In this document: positions 11,155 to 21,587 of the stretch, piece after piece
How the letters are laid out: every line of letters starts with the position of its first letter
Position numbering within the stretch: position 1 is the first letter of the stretch
DNA from: an uncultured Roseburia sp.
Lineage (GTDB): Bacteria > Bacillota > Clostridia > Lachnospirales > Lachnospiraceae
Assembly (NCBI GenBank): GCA_945836255.1
Contig: CAMAKU010000005.1
Span: 1-38,780, forward strand
Reading direction: 5' to 3'
DNA: 38,780 nt
Notes under the pieces: generated by a model
What the model saw: only the letters and a program-made list of their open reading frames with translations
The model's database searches: none
What the model was told of the DNA's origin: nothing
Program-made: the position numbers and the translations under genes

Positions 11155-11970
11155 TTATTCCGATACTTCAATCAACTCTTCCTGTTCTGTTTCTTCTGGC
11201 ACTTCTACAGCAGCGTCACTCTCTTCCGGCACCGTCATCTCCTCCTTGGACGGATCATCGTCAGAGGATGGCAACCCATCTGCCGCAGTCTCTTCCTGTG
11301 TCACAGCAGAAATCGTATCTTTGGCAGGTGCCACATCGAGCCATTCTTCCGATTCTTCCATATTGCGTTCCCATTCCCGTCGATTCTCTTTGTGATAACG
11401 GCTGGTACGGATTCCGGCAAAACAAAGCGAAAGTAATGCAGAAAGCCCCACCAGAATCAAAATCACATAAAAAATCTGCTGCCGTTTTGTAATCAAATCT
11501 CCCAGATCAAGCAAAATCGCGATAGAAGCTGCAACCGATAGCAACGACAGAATCAGACTGACAATCCAAAGGTTCCCTTTGAGATTCTTGAGTTGCACCG
11601 TATTCTGCAGCATAACCACACCTTCCACCAACACAACCATCCCCAGATATGTGGGTATGGTATCTGCCACATCCTGTGCTCGAATCAACGTAATCCCGCC
11701 GAGAATCACAACCAACGTACCAACAGAAAAGCCATAGTTCGTAGTTTGTTGAAATTCTTTATGTAAAAAGTACCGGCTGATGAGCCAAATTCCCCAAACC
11801 AGAAGACAAGCGCCTGCACCATAACAGAAATAGATTGTTTTAACAACATCTGTAAAAAGCATCACACTTCCAATCACAATCAGAAGTAATGACATAAAAA
11901 CAATCGCGATATTGCCAATCACATTGGGCGTGTCCTGTGTTACTTTGCCAGAGCGATTCTTTTTATCCAT
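11155..11970 (-). CDS. DUF308/HdeD-like multi-pass membrane protein with acidic C-terminal tail
   Basis: Several hydrophobic helices then a Glu/Asp-rich tail. GGAGGTAACC RBS before the MDKKNRSGK start. Confidence 0.65.
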   Translation of the reverse strand: MDKKNRSGKVTQDTPNVIGNIAIVFMSLLLIVIGSVMLFTDVVKTIYFCYGAGACLLVWGIWLISRYFLHKEFQQTTNYGFSVGTLVVILGGITLIRAQDVADTIPTYLGMVVLVEGVVMLQNTVQLKNLKGNLWIVSLILSLLSVAASIAILLDLGDLITKRQQIFYVILILVGLSALLSLCFAGIRTSRYHKENRREWERNMEESEEWLDVAPAKDTISAVTQEETAADGLPSSDDDPSKEEMTVPEESDAAVEVPEETEQEELIEVSE

Positions 11971-11992
11971 GGTTACCTCCTGTCGCACCCTC

Positions 11993-12463
11993 TTATAATG
12001 TTGTGGCGCGATCTGCAATATTTTTCTTGAAGTTAATCACATCATGATTATATTCTTTGCGCATAAAGTCTGATGTGATGATAAAATCCGCCGTAGCTTT
12101 ATTGTTGGCGATAGGAATATCATACACCTGTGCGATACGCAGCAACGCTTTCACATCCGGATCATGCGGCTGTGCACATAACGGGTCAGAGAAAAAGATA
12201 ATCAGGTCAATCTTACCCTCCACCACCTTGGCACCAATCTGCTGATCGCCTCCCAGCGGACCACTATTATATCCGCGTACCGGAAGCCCTGTACGGTCCG
12301 TAATCATACGCGCCGTTGTGCCTGTTCCGCAAAGAAAATGATGTTTCAGTTCTTCCTTGTGTTCTTCGCACCATGCGATAATATCTGCCTTTTTGCCATC
12401 ATGAGCAATCAGTGCAATGTTCTTTTGCTTACCTATCGTAAGTGTAATCTTGCTGTCGTCCAT
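11993..12463 (-). CDS. mgsA: Methylglyoxal synthase
   Basis: 156 aa; NIALIAHDGKK, CGTGTTA, SGPLGGDQQIGA, FFSDPLCAQPHDPDV. Confidence 0.97.
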   Translation of the reverse strand: MDDSKITLTIGKQKNIALIAHDGKKADIIAWCEEHKEELKHHFLCGTGTTARMITDRTGLPVRGYNSGPLGGDQQIGAKVVEGKIDLIIFFSDPLCAQPHDPDVKALLRIAQVYDIPIANNKATADFIITSDFMRKEYNHDVINFKKNIADRATTL

Positions 12464-12493
12464 ACAAACCTCCTACTGTCTTCCAATCGATGT

Positions 12494-13147
12494 TCAAACT
12501 CCCAGTGTCGCCGCCAAAACCACAACGAAGTTGGTCAGACCGTGTGCCACCATTACAACCCACAAACGGGAAGTCTTGACATACACGGCCGAAATCGCCA
12601 TTCCCACCAGAAATCCATATAAAAATTGTACCACATTAAAGTGCATGATACCAAATAGAAATGCAGAAATAATCACTGCTGTTTTTGGAGAATACCACAG
12701 TTTCAACTGTCCACAGACAATTCCCCGATAAACCAACTCCTCCAACACCGGAATACAGATGCAGTTGGCGAACACTTTGCTAAAAAAATCTCCTGTGAAA
12801 AGTGTCTCATTGGCTGATGCATATCCTTCCGACACTTCCACCAGCGGCGTATGAGAAATCAGAAGATTTAATCCCACGCCCAAAAGCACAACCACAAGAA
12901 TCATCAGCCCCTCTTTCGGTAACGCTGTGGAATCAAAGGCTTTTTCTGCGCGCACAATGGGCAGCTTCCGATAAATCTGCACCAAAAACGGAAGCGTCAG
13001 CAGGCTGGCAACACCAAGCCAAAACAGGCGATCCATTACACCGCCAAACAAAAAACACAGAACCATATAAAACACATTATATAAAACATAGTATACCAGA
13101 ATTGGATATGCAATCTGCCAGACGCGGTTAATCTTCCATTCTTTCAT
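12494..13147 (-). CDS. CPBP family intramembrane metalloprotease
   Basis: PVLEELVYRG (EExxxR-type) and FGIMHFN motifs in a multi-helix protein. Confidence 0.88.
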   Translation of the reverse strand: MKEWKINRVWQIAYPILVYYVLYNVFYMVLCFLFGGVMDRLFWLGVASLLTLPFLVQIYRKLPIVRAEKAFDSTALPKEGLMILVVVLLGVGLNLLISHTPLVEVSEGYASANETLFTGDFFSKVFANCICIPVLEELVYRGIVCGQLKLWYSPKTAVIISAFLFGIMHFNVVQFLYGFLVGMAISAVYVKTSRLWVVMVAHGLTNFVVVLAATLGV

Positions 13148-13191
13148 ACACTTTCCTCTCTTCCCATATCAGACGCTGTCTTGCCGCCCTG

Positions 13192-14049
13192 TCATAGTTC
13201 CTGATCCGCAAACGACTCCGTTGCCACCGGCATCTGTTCCTGCAACCGCATATACAAATCATAAATGGTACGCTGACACACCGGATGCACCATTCCCGGA
13301 GCGATCTGTACCAAGGGTTCTAAGACAAACAACCGATTACACATATCCAGATGTGGGATGATCAGTTCCTTCGTATTCATCCGCAGATCGTCATACAACA
13401 AAATATCCAAATCCAGCGTCCGCGGGCCCCAATGAATCTCCCTTTTCCGTCCGGCGTTCTGTTCCAGTTCCTGTAAAAAAGTAAGTAACTGTTGTGGAGA
13501 CATCAGGGTTTCAAAAATGGCTGCACCATTTAAGAAATCATCCTGATCCAAATATCCGTAAGGCTTTGTCTCAATATAATCGGAGACAACCATACGACGC
13601 ACATCAGGATGTGCCATAATCTGCTCCATGGCATCTGTCAAGAAGGTTTCCCGTGGCTCCATATTGCTGCCAAAAGAGATTGCAACCTGATGCCATGCCT
13701 TTTTCACCATCACGCCCACGCCGGAAAATTCCATGGGAATCGGTGCATTTGGCTTCGTAATCTTCAACTGTAAGGCCTGAATCCCCGGAAATGCATACAT
13801 CAATGCCGTGGCCAGTTCATGGGCTGCCGTCTCAAGCAAATCATAGGATTTTTCTGTAAAATATTTCTTAATGAACAGACATACATTTCCATAATCCACC
13901 GTATTCGAAAGATCATCCGAATGTACCGCCTCTGCAAAGGATGTCTCTATGACACAATCCACAAGAAACATCTGCCCGTCATTTTTCTCCTGTTCGTAGA
14001 CACCGTGATAACCGTATACCTGTAATCCTTCAATAAAAATCTGATCCAT
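13192..14049 (-). CDS. folKB: Bifunctional dihydroneopterin aldolase / HPPK (FolB-FolK fusion)
   Basis: N-terminal FolB (MDQIFIEGLQVYGYHGVYEQEK) and C-terminal HPPK (VAISFGSNM...WGPRTLDLDILLYDD...IPHLDMCNRLFVLEPL). Confidence 0.95.
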   Translation of the reverse strand: MDQIFIEGLQVYGYHGVYEQEKNDGQMFLVDCVIETSFAEAVHSDDLSNTVDYGNVCLFIKKYFTEKSYDLLETAAHELATALMYAFPGIQALQLKITKPNAPIPMEFSGVGVMVKKAWHQVAISFGSNMEPRETFLTDAMEQIMAHPDVRRMVVSDYIETKPYGYLDQDDFLNGAAIFETLMSPQQLLTFLQELEQNAGRKREIHWGPRTLDLDILLYDDLRMNTKELIIPHLDMCNRLFVLEPLVQIAPGMVHPVCQRTIYDLYMRLQEQMPVATESFADQEL

Positions 14050-14865
14050 TTACTTCACCCGCTTCTCTCTTGTCCGTTCCAGCATACGGATAAACTGAAC
14101 ATTTTCCTTTACATCATGGACCCGCACAATCCCACAGCCATGAAATACGGCCTCTGCCGTCGTAGCCAAAGTGGCTGCCAGGCGTTCATCCGTAGGAATA
14201 TGAAGGACATAATCTATCACGGATTTTCTGGATGTTCCAAGCAGCACCGGATACCCCAACGCCGTCAGGCGGTCCAGATTCCCGATGACCATCAGATTCT
14301 GTTCCTGCGTCTTGGCAAACCCCACACCCGGATCCAGAATAATCTGCTCTTTTGCAATTCCGGCATCCAACGCCCGCTGTATATCTTGTTGCATCTGACC
14401 TACAAATCCTTCCGGTGTCAGATCTTCCGAAATCTCCTTACGATTATGCATCAAGCAATAGGCAAGACCGCTATCTGCAACCATTTTGCCAAGTTGATCA
14501 TCAAACTGAAGTCCCCAGATATCGTTCAACAGATCAATACCTGCCGCTATCCCTTCCGCTGCCACTGCCGACTTATAGGTATCCAGTGACACCGGCACAT
14601 CAAATTCTCTTTTGACTGCCTCAATCACAGGAAGCACCCGGTCGATCTCCTCCTGATCGGTAATTCTGCGATGTCCCGGGCGCGTGGATTCCCCACCGAT
14701 ATCGATGATATCTGCGCCATCGTCCACCATCTGTTTTGTATGCAATAATGCTTTATCCAATGTGTCATAGTTACCACCGTCAGAAAACGAATCCGGCGTC
14801 ACATTTAAAATACCCATGACATATGTATGGTGTTGAAAATCAAATTGTTTTGTTCCTATCTTCAT
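14050..14865 (-). CDS. folP: Dihydropteroate synthase
   Basis: VMGILNVTPDSFSDGG, IDIGGESTRPG, LDPGVGFAKT. Confidence 0.97.
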   Translation of the reverse strand: MKIGTKQFDFQHHTYVMGILNVTPDSFSDGGNYDTLDKALLHTKQMVDDGADIIDIGGESTRPGHRRITDQEEIDRVLPVIEAVKREFDVPVSLDTYKSAVAAEGIAAGIDLLNDIWGLQFDDQLGKMVADSGLAYCLMHNRKEISEDLTPEGFVGQMQQDIQRALDAGIAKEQIILDPGVGFAKTQEQNLMVIGNLDRLTALGYPVLLGTSRKSVIDYVLHIPTDERLAATLATTAEAVFHGCGIVRVHDVKENVQFIRMLERTREKRVK

Positions 14866-14925
14866 ATTCTGTATTCCTTTCTGGTCCTATACTGCTTATT
14901 TGATGTCGATCGTTACCATCCCAAA

Positions 14926-15444
14926 TCACAAATCATCGGGATAATAATTCTGTAAAATGCGCTGCTCTTTTGGCCACTTACAATCCGACGCCGCCGAACA
15001 CATATAACATTTCCGGGAAAACTGGTCTGCATAAGAGATCAACTCTCCCAACGTCCTAATCTGAAACGCCCTCGCATAGCGTACCTCTGCATCCTGACGT
15101 CTGCTATGGGCCAAAATGGCCTGACAGATCTCCTCGATTCTGGTGGATGGATAATCCAGTGCAAACAAAATCTCCCTGGCAAAAGCAGCGGATGCCTCTG
15201 CATGGGAGATTGTCTGTTCGTATTCCTGTACTCTTCCCATATCATGAAACAGCGCTGCCAAGGTAATCATCTCCTGGGGTATCGACAAACTGTTTTGTCC
15301 GGCAATCACCTTCGCAATTCTTGCCACCTCCTGAAAATGGGCCATATCGTGCCGGCAGAAGCAACGATCTTGTTCGTATGTCTGCAACACTTGCAACTGT
15401 CTAAGATAATAAGGATGTTGTAGTACCTCGTCTATGATGTCCAT
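14926..15444 (-). CDS. HD-domain phosphohydrolase in the folate operon, with C-terminal Cys cluster
   Basis: HD motif (DMAHFQEVARIA...ALFHDMGR...SYADQF) and C-terminal CYMCSAASDCKWP. Lies between folE and folP. Confidence 0.85.
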   Translation of the reverse strand: MDIIDEVLQHPYYLRQLQVLQTYEQDRCFCRHDMAHFQEVARIAKVIAGQNSLSIPQEMITLAALFHDMGRVQEYEQTISHAEASAAFAREILFALDYPSTRIEEICQAILAHSRRQDAEVRYARAFQIRTLGELISYADQFSRKCYMCSAASDCKWPKEQRILQNYYPDDL

Positions 15445-15445
15445 A

Positions 15446-16003
15446 TTAAGCCTCAATCAAATGAAAAAAACGATCTTGAAGGGCAGTGTCCTCTTCAAAA
15501 ACACCCCGCGTCACATAGGTCACGGTCTTACTTCCCGGTTTCTTGACCCCACGCATCGTCATACAGGTATGCTCTGCCTCCAACAAAACCATAACCCCCT
15601 TGGGATGCAGTTGTTCATCAATGGCATCGGCAATCTGTGCTGTCAATTGTTCCTGCAACTGGGGACGTCTGGCAAACACTTCCACTGTACGGGGAATCTT
15701 GCTCAGGCCAACCACTTCACCGTCCGGAATATATGCTACATGTGCTTTCCCAAAAAACGGAAGCAGATGATGTTCACAGGTACTATAAAATACAATATCT
15801 TTTTCCAGCACCATCTCGTTGTTTTGTGCATGGAAACGCTTAGCCAACGGCTCTGCCGCATCCATTTCCAGTCCGCCAAAGATTTCCTCATACATTCTGG
15901 CAACCCGGTCCGGTGTCTCCAGCAATCCCTCACGTGTAGGGTCTTCACCAATACCTTCCAGAAGCAAACGAACACCCTGTTTTATTTTTTCATGATCCAT
16001 CAT
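15446..16003 (-). CDS. folE: GTP cyclohydrolase I
   Basis: [59 protein letters not shown]. Start chosen from RBS; ORF track start is 16009. Confidence 0.97.
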   Translation of the reverse strand: MMDHEKIKQGVRLLLEGIGEDPTREGLLETPDRVARMYEEIFGGLEMDAAEPLAKRFHAQNNEMVLEKDIVFYSTCEHHLLPFFGKAHVAYIPDGEVVGLSKIPRTVEVFARRPQLQEQLTAQIADAIDEQLHPKGVMVLLEAEHTCMTMRGVKKPGSKTVTYVTRGVFEEDTALQDRFFHLIEA

Positions 16004-17288
16004 TCTCATGCTCCTTCATAAACTGCAACATGCAAGTCTTGAAATCCTGCAGGTAAGATAGGGAACCAAAGGCAATGATAACATCATCTTTCGCCTGCCA
16101 CGCCTGCGCCACCGCCTGTTGCATGGACACGGATGCCACCGCATGATATCCCGACGCCGCAATCTCTGCGGCAAGAGCATCCGCCGAAAGTGCCCGGGGA
16201 TTCGCCGGTGTTACCGTAAATACATGGGAAGCGTACGGCATAAGTAACTGCATCATTTCCTGATGCTCTTTATCTGCAAGTACACCTATTATATAAGTTA
16301 TTGATTGATTTGTAAAATCTTTGCATATGGTCTCTTTCATACGCCTGGCCGCTGGCAGATTATGCGCTCCATCCAGATAAACTGACGGGTGCTCATGGAT
16401 ACACTCCATTCTCCCCGGCCACTGTGCGCATCGTATGCCCCGCCTGACCGAAGCATCCGATATGGCAATCCCCAAAGATCGAAGCATCCGAATCGTCTCC
16501 AGTGCAAGTACACTATTATCCAGTTGATACGTGCCCTGCATCTCTACCGTAATATCCGTAAATTCCATGTAAGAATACAGCAGTGGACATTCTTTGCTTA
16601 TTTTAACCTGTGATTCCTTCGCAAAAGCAATGGATGCCTCGACTGCTTTCGCGTGTTTCTTCAGAAGTTCTTCCACCGGCTCGTCCTGCCAGATGGATAC
16701 GACGTGTCCGCCTTGTTTGATAATCCCTGCTTTCACCGTAGCAATATCCACCAGGGAATCCCCGAGAAACTGCATATGATCACGTCCGATGGATGTGAAC
16801 ACACTACAAAGACTACGGCTCAACACATTGGTCGCATCCGTTGCGCCCCCCATACCAACCTCAATTATGGCAAAATCACAGTGTTTCTCATAAAAAAGTA
16901 GATATGCAGCCGCTGTCTCAATCTCAAACAGTGTAGGAGCGATCCATCCTTCTGCCGACATTTGCTCACATATATCCGCAATCCGACAGAAATACGCGCA
17001 AAGTTCCTGCCGCTCCACCGGTACATCACACAGCAAAAAACGCTCCTCATAGGAAAAGACGGCAGGCGACGTATAGACACCCAGCCGATAACCTTGGGCA
17101 GATAAAATATTTCGGAGAAAACAGCAGACCGACCCCTTCCCATTGGTGCCTGCCACATGGATTACCGGAATCTGCTCCTGCGGGTCCCCCAGCCGATGCA
17201 TTAGTTCATACATGGATGAAAGTCCAAGTACACTTCCCGACGCTGCCGCTTTTCTAAGAAACGTTTCTGCCCTCTTTTCCCATTCCAT
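15990..17288 (-). CDS. folC: Folylpolyglutamate synthase / dihydrofolate synthase
   Basis: [42 protein letters not shown] overlap with parC stop. Confidence 0.96.
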   Translation of the reverse strand: MEWEKRAETFLRKAAASGSVLGLSSMYELMHRLGDPQEQIPVIHVAGTNGKGSVCCFLRNILSAQGYRLGVYTSPAVFSYEERFLLCDVPVERQELCAYFCRIADICEQMSAEGWIAPTLFEIETAAAYLLFYEKHCDFAIIEVGMGGATDATNVLSRSLCSVFTSIGRDHMQFLGDSLVDIATVKAGIIKQGGHVVSIWQDEPVEELLKKHAKAVEASIAFAKESQVKISKECPLLYSYMEFTDITVEMQGTYQLDNSVLALETIRMLRSLGIAISDASVRRGIRCAQWPGRMECIHEHPSVYLDGAHNLPAARRMKETICKDFTNQSITYIIGVLADKEHQEMMQLLMPYASHVFTVTPANPRALSADALAAEIAASGYHAVASVSMQQAVAQAWQAKDDVIIAFGSLSYLQDFKTCMLQFMKEHENDGS

Positions 17289-19525
17289 TATTTCTTAACA
17301 CCTTTCGTGTCGCGATTCCCGATGTGTAGACGATTCAGTGCAATGTTCTTTCCTTTGACCTTTACCGTCTCATTTTCTCCCGGACGAATTACATGAATGG
17401 CACACAGGCTGTCGCCCTTTTCTAATTTCATACCGCGCACGCCGACAGCACCTTTTTTCTTTTCCGGAATGGTTGCCGCATCAATGCGTAGGAAGACATC
17501 TTTTTCACTTTGCATCACCAGCGTATCCTCAGGCTGTAACACAAATACAGAAAGAACCTCATCATCCTCTGCCAGTTTTGTGGCAGCAGTGGTACGCTTG
17601 GCCACATCAAATTCACCGCCATCCACCATCTTTAACATACTGTGTTTCGTACCAAAGATTAGTTTGTGCCCTTTCAGAGTGGAAATCGCCTCAATCAACA
17701 GATTCTCCTCTTTTGTTGCGTCGAAATTGCTGACATTATCAAGCGGTTGTCCCTTATCACGGAATTTACCAAAGGGCAAATCAAGGACCTTAATCAGATG
17801 CATCTGTCCCTTGTCAGTAAACAACGCCAATTTATCAATATTCTTACAGAAGATTATCTGTCTGCTCTCGGCCTCCGCCGCTTCTTTATTCCGTTCAAAG
17901 GTAGGCAGATCTACCACGCGGCCATAAGAAAACCGGTCAATCAGCACAGCCACATCAATCTCTTCCATAGGCTTCTCTTCCACCACTGCCTCTGCCACAT
18001 TATCAATCACCGTGCGACGCTCTCTGGCATACTCTTTTTTATATGCTGTCAATTCTTTCATGATGACTTTAGCCATGGAACTACGGTTCTCCAGAATATC
18101 CGTATATTCCTGGATGTTCTGCATGGTTTTCTCATAATCATTCATCAACGCCTGGATCTCTAAACCAATCAATTTATAGAGGCGCATCTCCAGAATTGCG
18201 GTGGCCTGACGCTCCGTAAAATGCAGCCGCGCCGCATCTTTTTTTGACTGTTCGGATTTGAATTTGATTCCCTCGGTCTTTCCATCCACCAGACAGCCCT
18301 TTGCCATTTTCATATCCTTGCTTCCCCGCAGGATTTCAATGATAAGATCAATCACATCACATGCTTTGATCAGGCCTTCCTGGATCTCTTTTTTCTGACG
18401 CTCTTTTGCGAGCAGCGTCGTATATTTCCTCGTTGCCAGTTCGTATTGGAACTTCACATGATGGCGAATAATCGGAACAATCCCCATGGTCTCCGGCCTA
18501 CCATCTACTACCGCCAACATATTCACGCCGAAAGTATCCTCCAGACGCGTCTTTTTGTAGAGTAGATTACACAGATTCTGGGCATCGGCTCCCTTTTTCA
18601 GGTCAATGACAATACGAATCCCCTCTTTGGAGGACTGATTGGAAATATCTACGATATCATTCGTCTTCTTCGTCTCCACCAGACTGTAAACATCATTGAG
18701 GAATTTGCCGATATTGGCACCAATCATCGGATATGGAATCTCCGTGATAATCAGACGTTCTTTTCCGCCCTTTACCTTCTCAATCTCCACCTTCCCCCGG
18801 ATCTTAATCTTGCCTACACCGGTAGCATAAATGGCATGGAGATCATCCTGATTTACAATAATCCCGCCGGTAGGAAAATCCGGTCCCGGAATATATTCCA
18901 TCATTTGTTTGGTATTGATATCCGGATTCTTCATGTACGCAATAACACCATCAATCACTTCCCCAAAATTATGGGGCGGAATACTGGTTGCCATACCCAC
19001 GGCAATGCCTTCGGCACCATTGATCAGCAGATTCGGCACCTTTACCGGAAGCACTTCCGGTTCCTTTTCGGTCTCATCAAAATTAGGGACAAAATCCACC
19101 ACATCTTTATCCAGATCTGCCAGATAGCATTCCTGGGTCACCTTCTGTAGACGCGCTTCCGTGTAACGCATGGCCGCCGCGCCGTCCCCTTCGATGGAGC
19201 CAAAATTACCATGCCCCTCCACCAGGGGCAATCCCTTCTTAAAATCCTGAGACATAACCACCAGTGCCTCATAGATAGAACTGTCGCCATGGGGATGATA
19301 TTTACCCATGGTATCACCAACGATTCTTGCCGACTTACGGAATGGTTTATCGTAACGGATTCCCAATTCATGCATATCATAAAGTGTCCGTCGCTGGACC
19401 GGTTTGAGTCCATCCCGGACATCTGGTAGCGCTCTTGCTACAATAACGCTCATGGCATAGTCGATATAGGATTTCTCCATGATTTCCGAATATTCCATTC
19501 GTATTACTTTTTCCTGTTCCGCCAT
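17288..19525 (-). CDS. parC: Type IIA topoisomerase subunit A (topoisomerase IV ParC-type)
   Basis: SYIDYAMSVIVARALPDVRDGLKPVQRR and GKYHPHGDSSIYEALV. No GyrA box (QRRGGxG) seen in the C-terminal region. Confidence 0.88.
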   Translation of the reverse strand: MAEQEKVIRMEYSEIMEKSYIDYAMSVIVARALPDVRDGLKPVQRRTLYDMHELGIRYDKPFRKSARIVGDTMGKYHPHGDSSIYEALVVMSQDFKKGLPLVEGHGNFGSIEGDGAAAMRYTEARLQKVTQECYLADLDKDVVDFVPNFDETEKEPEVLPVKVPNLLINGAEGIAVGMATSIPPHNFGEVIDGVIAYMKNPDINTKQMMEYIPGPDFPTGGIIVNQDDLHAIYATGVGKIKIRGKVEIEKVKGGKERLIITEIPYPMIGANIGKFLNDVYSLVETKKTNDIVDISNQSSKEGIRIVIDLKKGADAQNLCNLLYKKTRLEDTFGVNMLAVVDGRPETMGIVPIIRHHVKFQYELATRKYTTLLAKERQKKEIQEGLIKACDVIDLIIEILRGSKDMKMAKGCLVDGKTEGIKFKSEQSKKDAARLHFTERQATAILEMRLYKLIGLEIQALMNDYEKTMQNIQEYTDILENRSSMAKVIMKELTAYKKEYARERRTVIDNVAEAVVEEKPMEEIDVAVLIDRFSYGRVVDLPTFERNKEAAEAESRQIIFCKNIDKLALFTDKGQMHLIKVLDLPFGKFRDKGQPLDNVSNFDATKEENLLIEAISTLKGHKLIFGTKHSMLKMVDGGEFDVAKRTTAATKLAEDDEVLSVFVLQPEDTLVMQSEKDVFLRIDAATIPEKKKGAVGVRGMKLEKGDSLCAIHVIRPGENETVKVKGKNIALNRLHIGNRDTKGVKK

Positions 19526-19570
19526 TTATATTATCTCCTCGTTCTATGTTATCGTTCCACGCATCCAATC

Positions 19571-21493
19571 CTAGATATCCAATTCGGCATCCCGTGCATG
19601 CTCATAAATAAATGCCCGTCTCGGCGGCACATCATTTCCCATCAACATCTCTGTGACATCAGACGCCATGCGACCGTCTTCAATCTCCACCCGCTTTAAG
19701 ATTCTGCGTTCCGGATCCAAGGTTGTCTCCCATAATTGCTCCGCATCCATCTCTCCCAGACCTTTATACCGCTGCAAGGTAAAATTGCCCGTGTGACTCT
19801 TGCGGTAACGTTCCAATGCCGCATCATCATACAGATACTCTTCGTCCCCTTTTGCCGGAATCGCCTTATAGAGCGGCGGCATGGCAATATAGACATGTCC
19901 CTCATAGATCAGTTCCGGCATAAACCGGTAGAATAAGGTCAAAAGCAAGGTGGAAATATGTGCGCCGTCCACATCAGCATCCGCCATGATAATAATCTTA
20001 TCGTAACGCAATTTCGTAATATCAAAATCATTGCCATAGCCTTCGGAAAAACCACATCCAAAGGCATTTATCATGGTCTTAATCTCTGCATTGGCCAGTA
20101 CCTTATCAATACTTGCCTTTTCCACATTTAAGATCTTCCCGCGTATGGGCATGATAGCCTGATACATACGGTTTCGCGCCATCTTTGCAGAACCACCCGC
20201 AGAATCTCCTTCCACAATAAAGATCTCACATTTATCTGCATCCCGACTCTCACAATTGGCCAGTTTGCCATTGCTGTCAAAAGAGAATTTTTGTTTCGTC
20301 AAAAGATTCGTCTTGGCACGTTCTTCCGTCTTGCGGATCTTGGCTGCTTTTTCCGCACAGGAAATCACCGTCTTTAATGTGTCAAGATTACGGTCAAAAT
20401 ATAACTGGATTTCATCATTTGTCACCTTTGCGGTGGCTTTGGAAGCATCCTGATTATCCAATTTTGTCTTGGTCTGTCCTTCAAAACGCGGTGCCGGATG
20501 CTTGATGGAGACAACCGCAGTCATTCCATTTCGAACATCTGCACCATTGAAATTGGCGTCCTTCTCTTTTAGAATTCCCAATTCCCGGGCATAGTTATTG
20601 ATAACTGTGGTAAATACCGTCTTGAAACCGGTAATATGGGTTCCGCCTTCCGCATTGTAGATATTGTTACAAAATCCCAGAATGTTTTCATGGAATTCAT
20701 TGCAATACTGAAAGGCTGCTTCCACCTGAATTCCATCGGCCTCTCCGGAAAAATAAACCACATCATGCAGACATTCCGTATTCTTATTGATATCCTTTAC
20801 AAATCCGATAATACCGTCCGGCTCATGATACTCCAGATGCTCCACCGGATCTTTGCGACAATCTTCAAAAACGATGGTCAGATTCGGATTCAGATAAGCA
20901 GTCTCATGCAAACGGCTCTTAATCTCATCTTCTTTGAAATTGGTCTTTTCAAAAATCTCCGGATCCGGAAGAAAATTAATCTTGGTTCCTGTTTTCTTTG
21001 TCCGCCCCAGCGTTGGCAAAAGACCTTTTTCCAGCGAAAGTACCGGACGTCCCTGTTCGTAGCGGTCATGGTGGATATAACCATCCCGGTAAATCTGTAC
21101 ATCCATATACGTGGACAACGCATTTACAACAGAAGAACCCACACCATGCAGACCACCGCTTGTCTTGTAAACACTGTCGTCAAACTTACCTCCCGCATGC
21201 AATGTGGTAAACACCACTCGTGCCGCAGAGACACCTGTGGCATGTAATCCAACCGGAATACCGCGTCCGTTATCTTCTACCGTACAGGAGCCATCCGCCT
21301 CCAGCGTAACATAGATTGTATCGCAAGCCCCAGCCAGATGCTCGTCCACAGAATTATCTACAATCTCATACACCAGATGATTTAAGCCCTTGCGTGAAAC
21401 ACTTCCGATGTACATCCCCGGACGCTTCCGGACCGCCTCCAGTCCTTCCAGAACCGCAATGCTGCTCTCGTCATACACATTCTTTTTAGCCAT
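19571..21493 (-). CDS. parE: Type IIA topoisomerase subunit B (topoisomerase IV ParE-type)
   Basis: VRKRPGMYIGS, HLVYEIVDNSVDE, TSGGLHGVGSSVVNALS, EGDSAGGSAK, DADVDGAHI. Confidence 0.9.
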   Translation of the reverse strand: MAKKNVYDESSIAVLEGLEAVRKRPGMYIGSVSRKGLNHLVYEIVDNSVDEHLAGACDTIYVTLEADGSCTVEDNGRGIPVGLHATGVSAARVVFTTLHAGGKFDDSVYKTSGGLHGVGSSVVNALSTYMDVQIYRDGYIHHDRYEQGRPVLSLEKGLLPTLGRTKKTGTKINFLPDPEIFEKTNFKEDEIKSRLHETAYLNPNLTIVFEDCRKDPVEHLEYHEPDGIIGFVKDINKNTECLHDVVYFSGEADGIQVEAAFQYCNEFHENILGFCNNIYNAEGGTHITGFKTVFTTVINNYARELGILKEKDANFNGADVRNGMTAVVSIKHPAPRFEGQTKTKLDNQDASKATAKVTNDEIQLYFDRNLDTLKTVISCAEKAAKIRKTEERAKTNLLTKQKFSFDSNGKLANCESRDADKCEIFIVEGDSAGGSAKMARNRMYQAIMPIRGKILNVEKASIDKVLANAEIKTMINAFGCGFSEGYGNDFDITKLRYDKIIIMADADVDGAHISTLLLTLFYRFMPELIYEGHVYIAMPPLYKAIPAKGDEEYLYDDAALERYRKSHTGNFTLQRYKGLGEMDAEQLWETTLDPERRILKRVEIEDGRMASDVTEMLMGNDVPPRRAFIYEHARDAELDI

Positions 21494-21539
21494 GTTCTAA
21501 CCTCACCTATCATCGTATTCGGGTTGATAGACAACCCAA

Positions 21540-21571
21540 AGAATGCGCCTCATGGTTGTTTGGCGCATTCT
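21540..21571 (-). terminator. Hairpin downstream of the PRTase-like gene
   Basis: 10-bp perfect stem AGAATGCGCC / GGCGCATTCT; weak U-tract. A second hairpin follows at 21522-21538. Confidence 0.5.
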
Positions 21572-21587
21572 GAAAATCCTATTCTTC

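Noticed and set aside
15434-16021. 195-aa plus-strand ORF
   Set aside because: Antisense to folE, whose motifs are unambiguous.
20636-21247. 203-aa plus-strand ORF
   Set aside because: Entirely antisense to parE; shadow ORF of a conserved coding gene.
17288-21493. Possibility that these are gyrA/gyrB
   Set aside because: No GyrA box in the C-terminal part and the genes are next to fol genes and not dnaA/recF; ParC/ParE is the better call, though only phylogeny would settle it.
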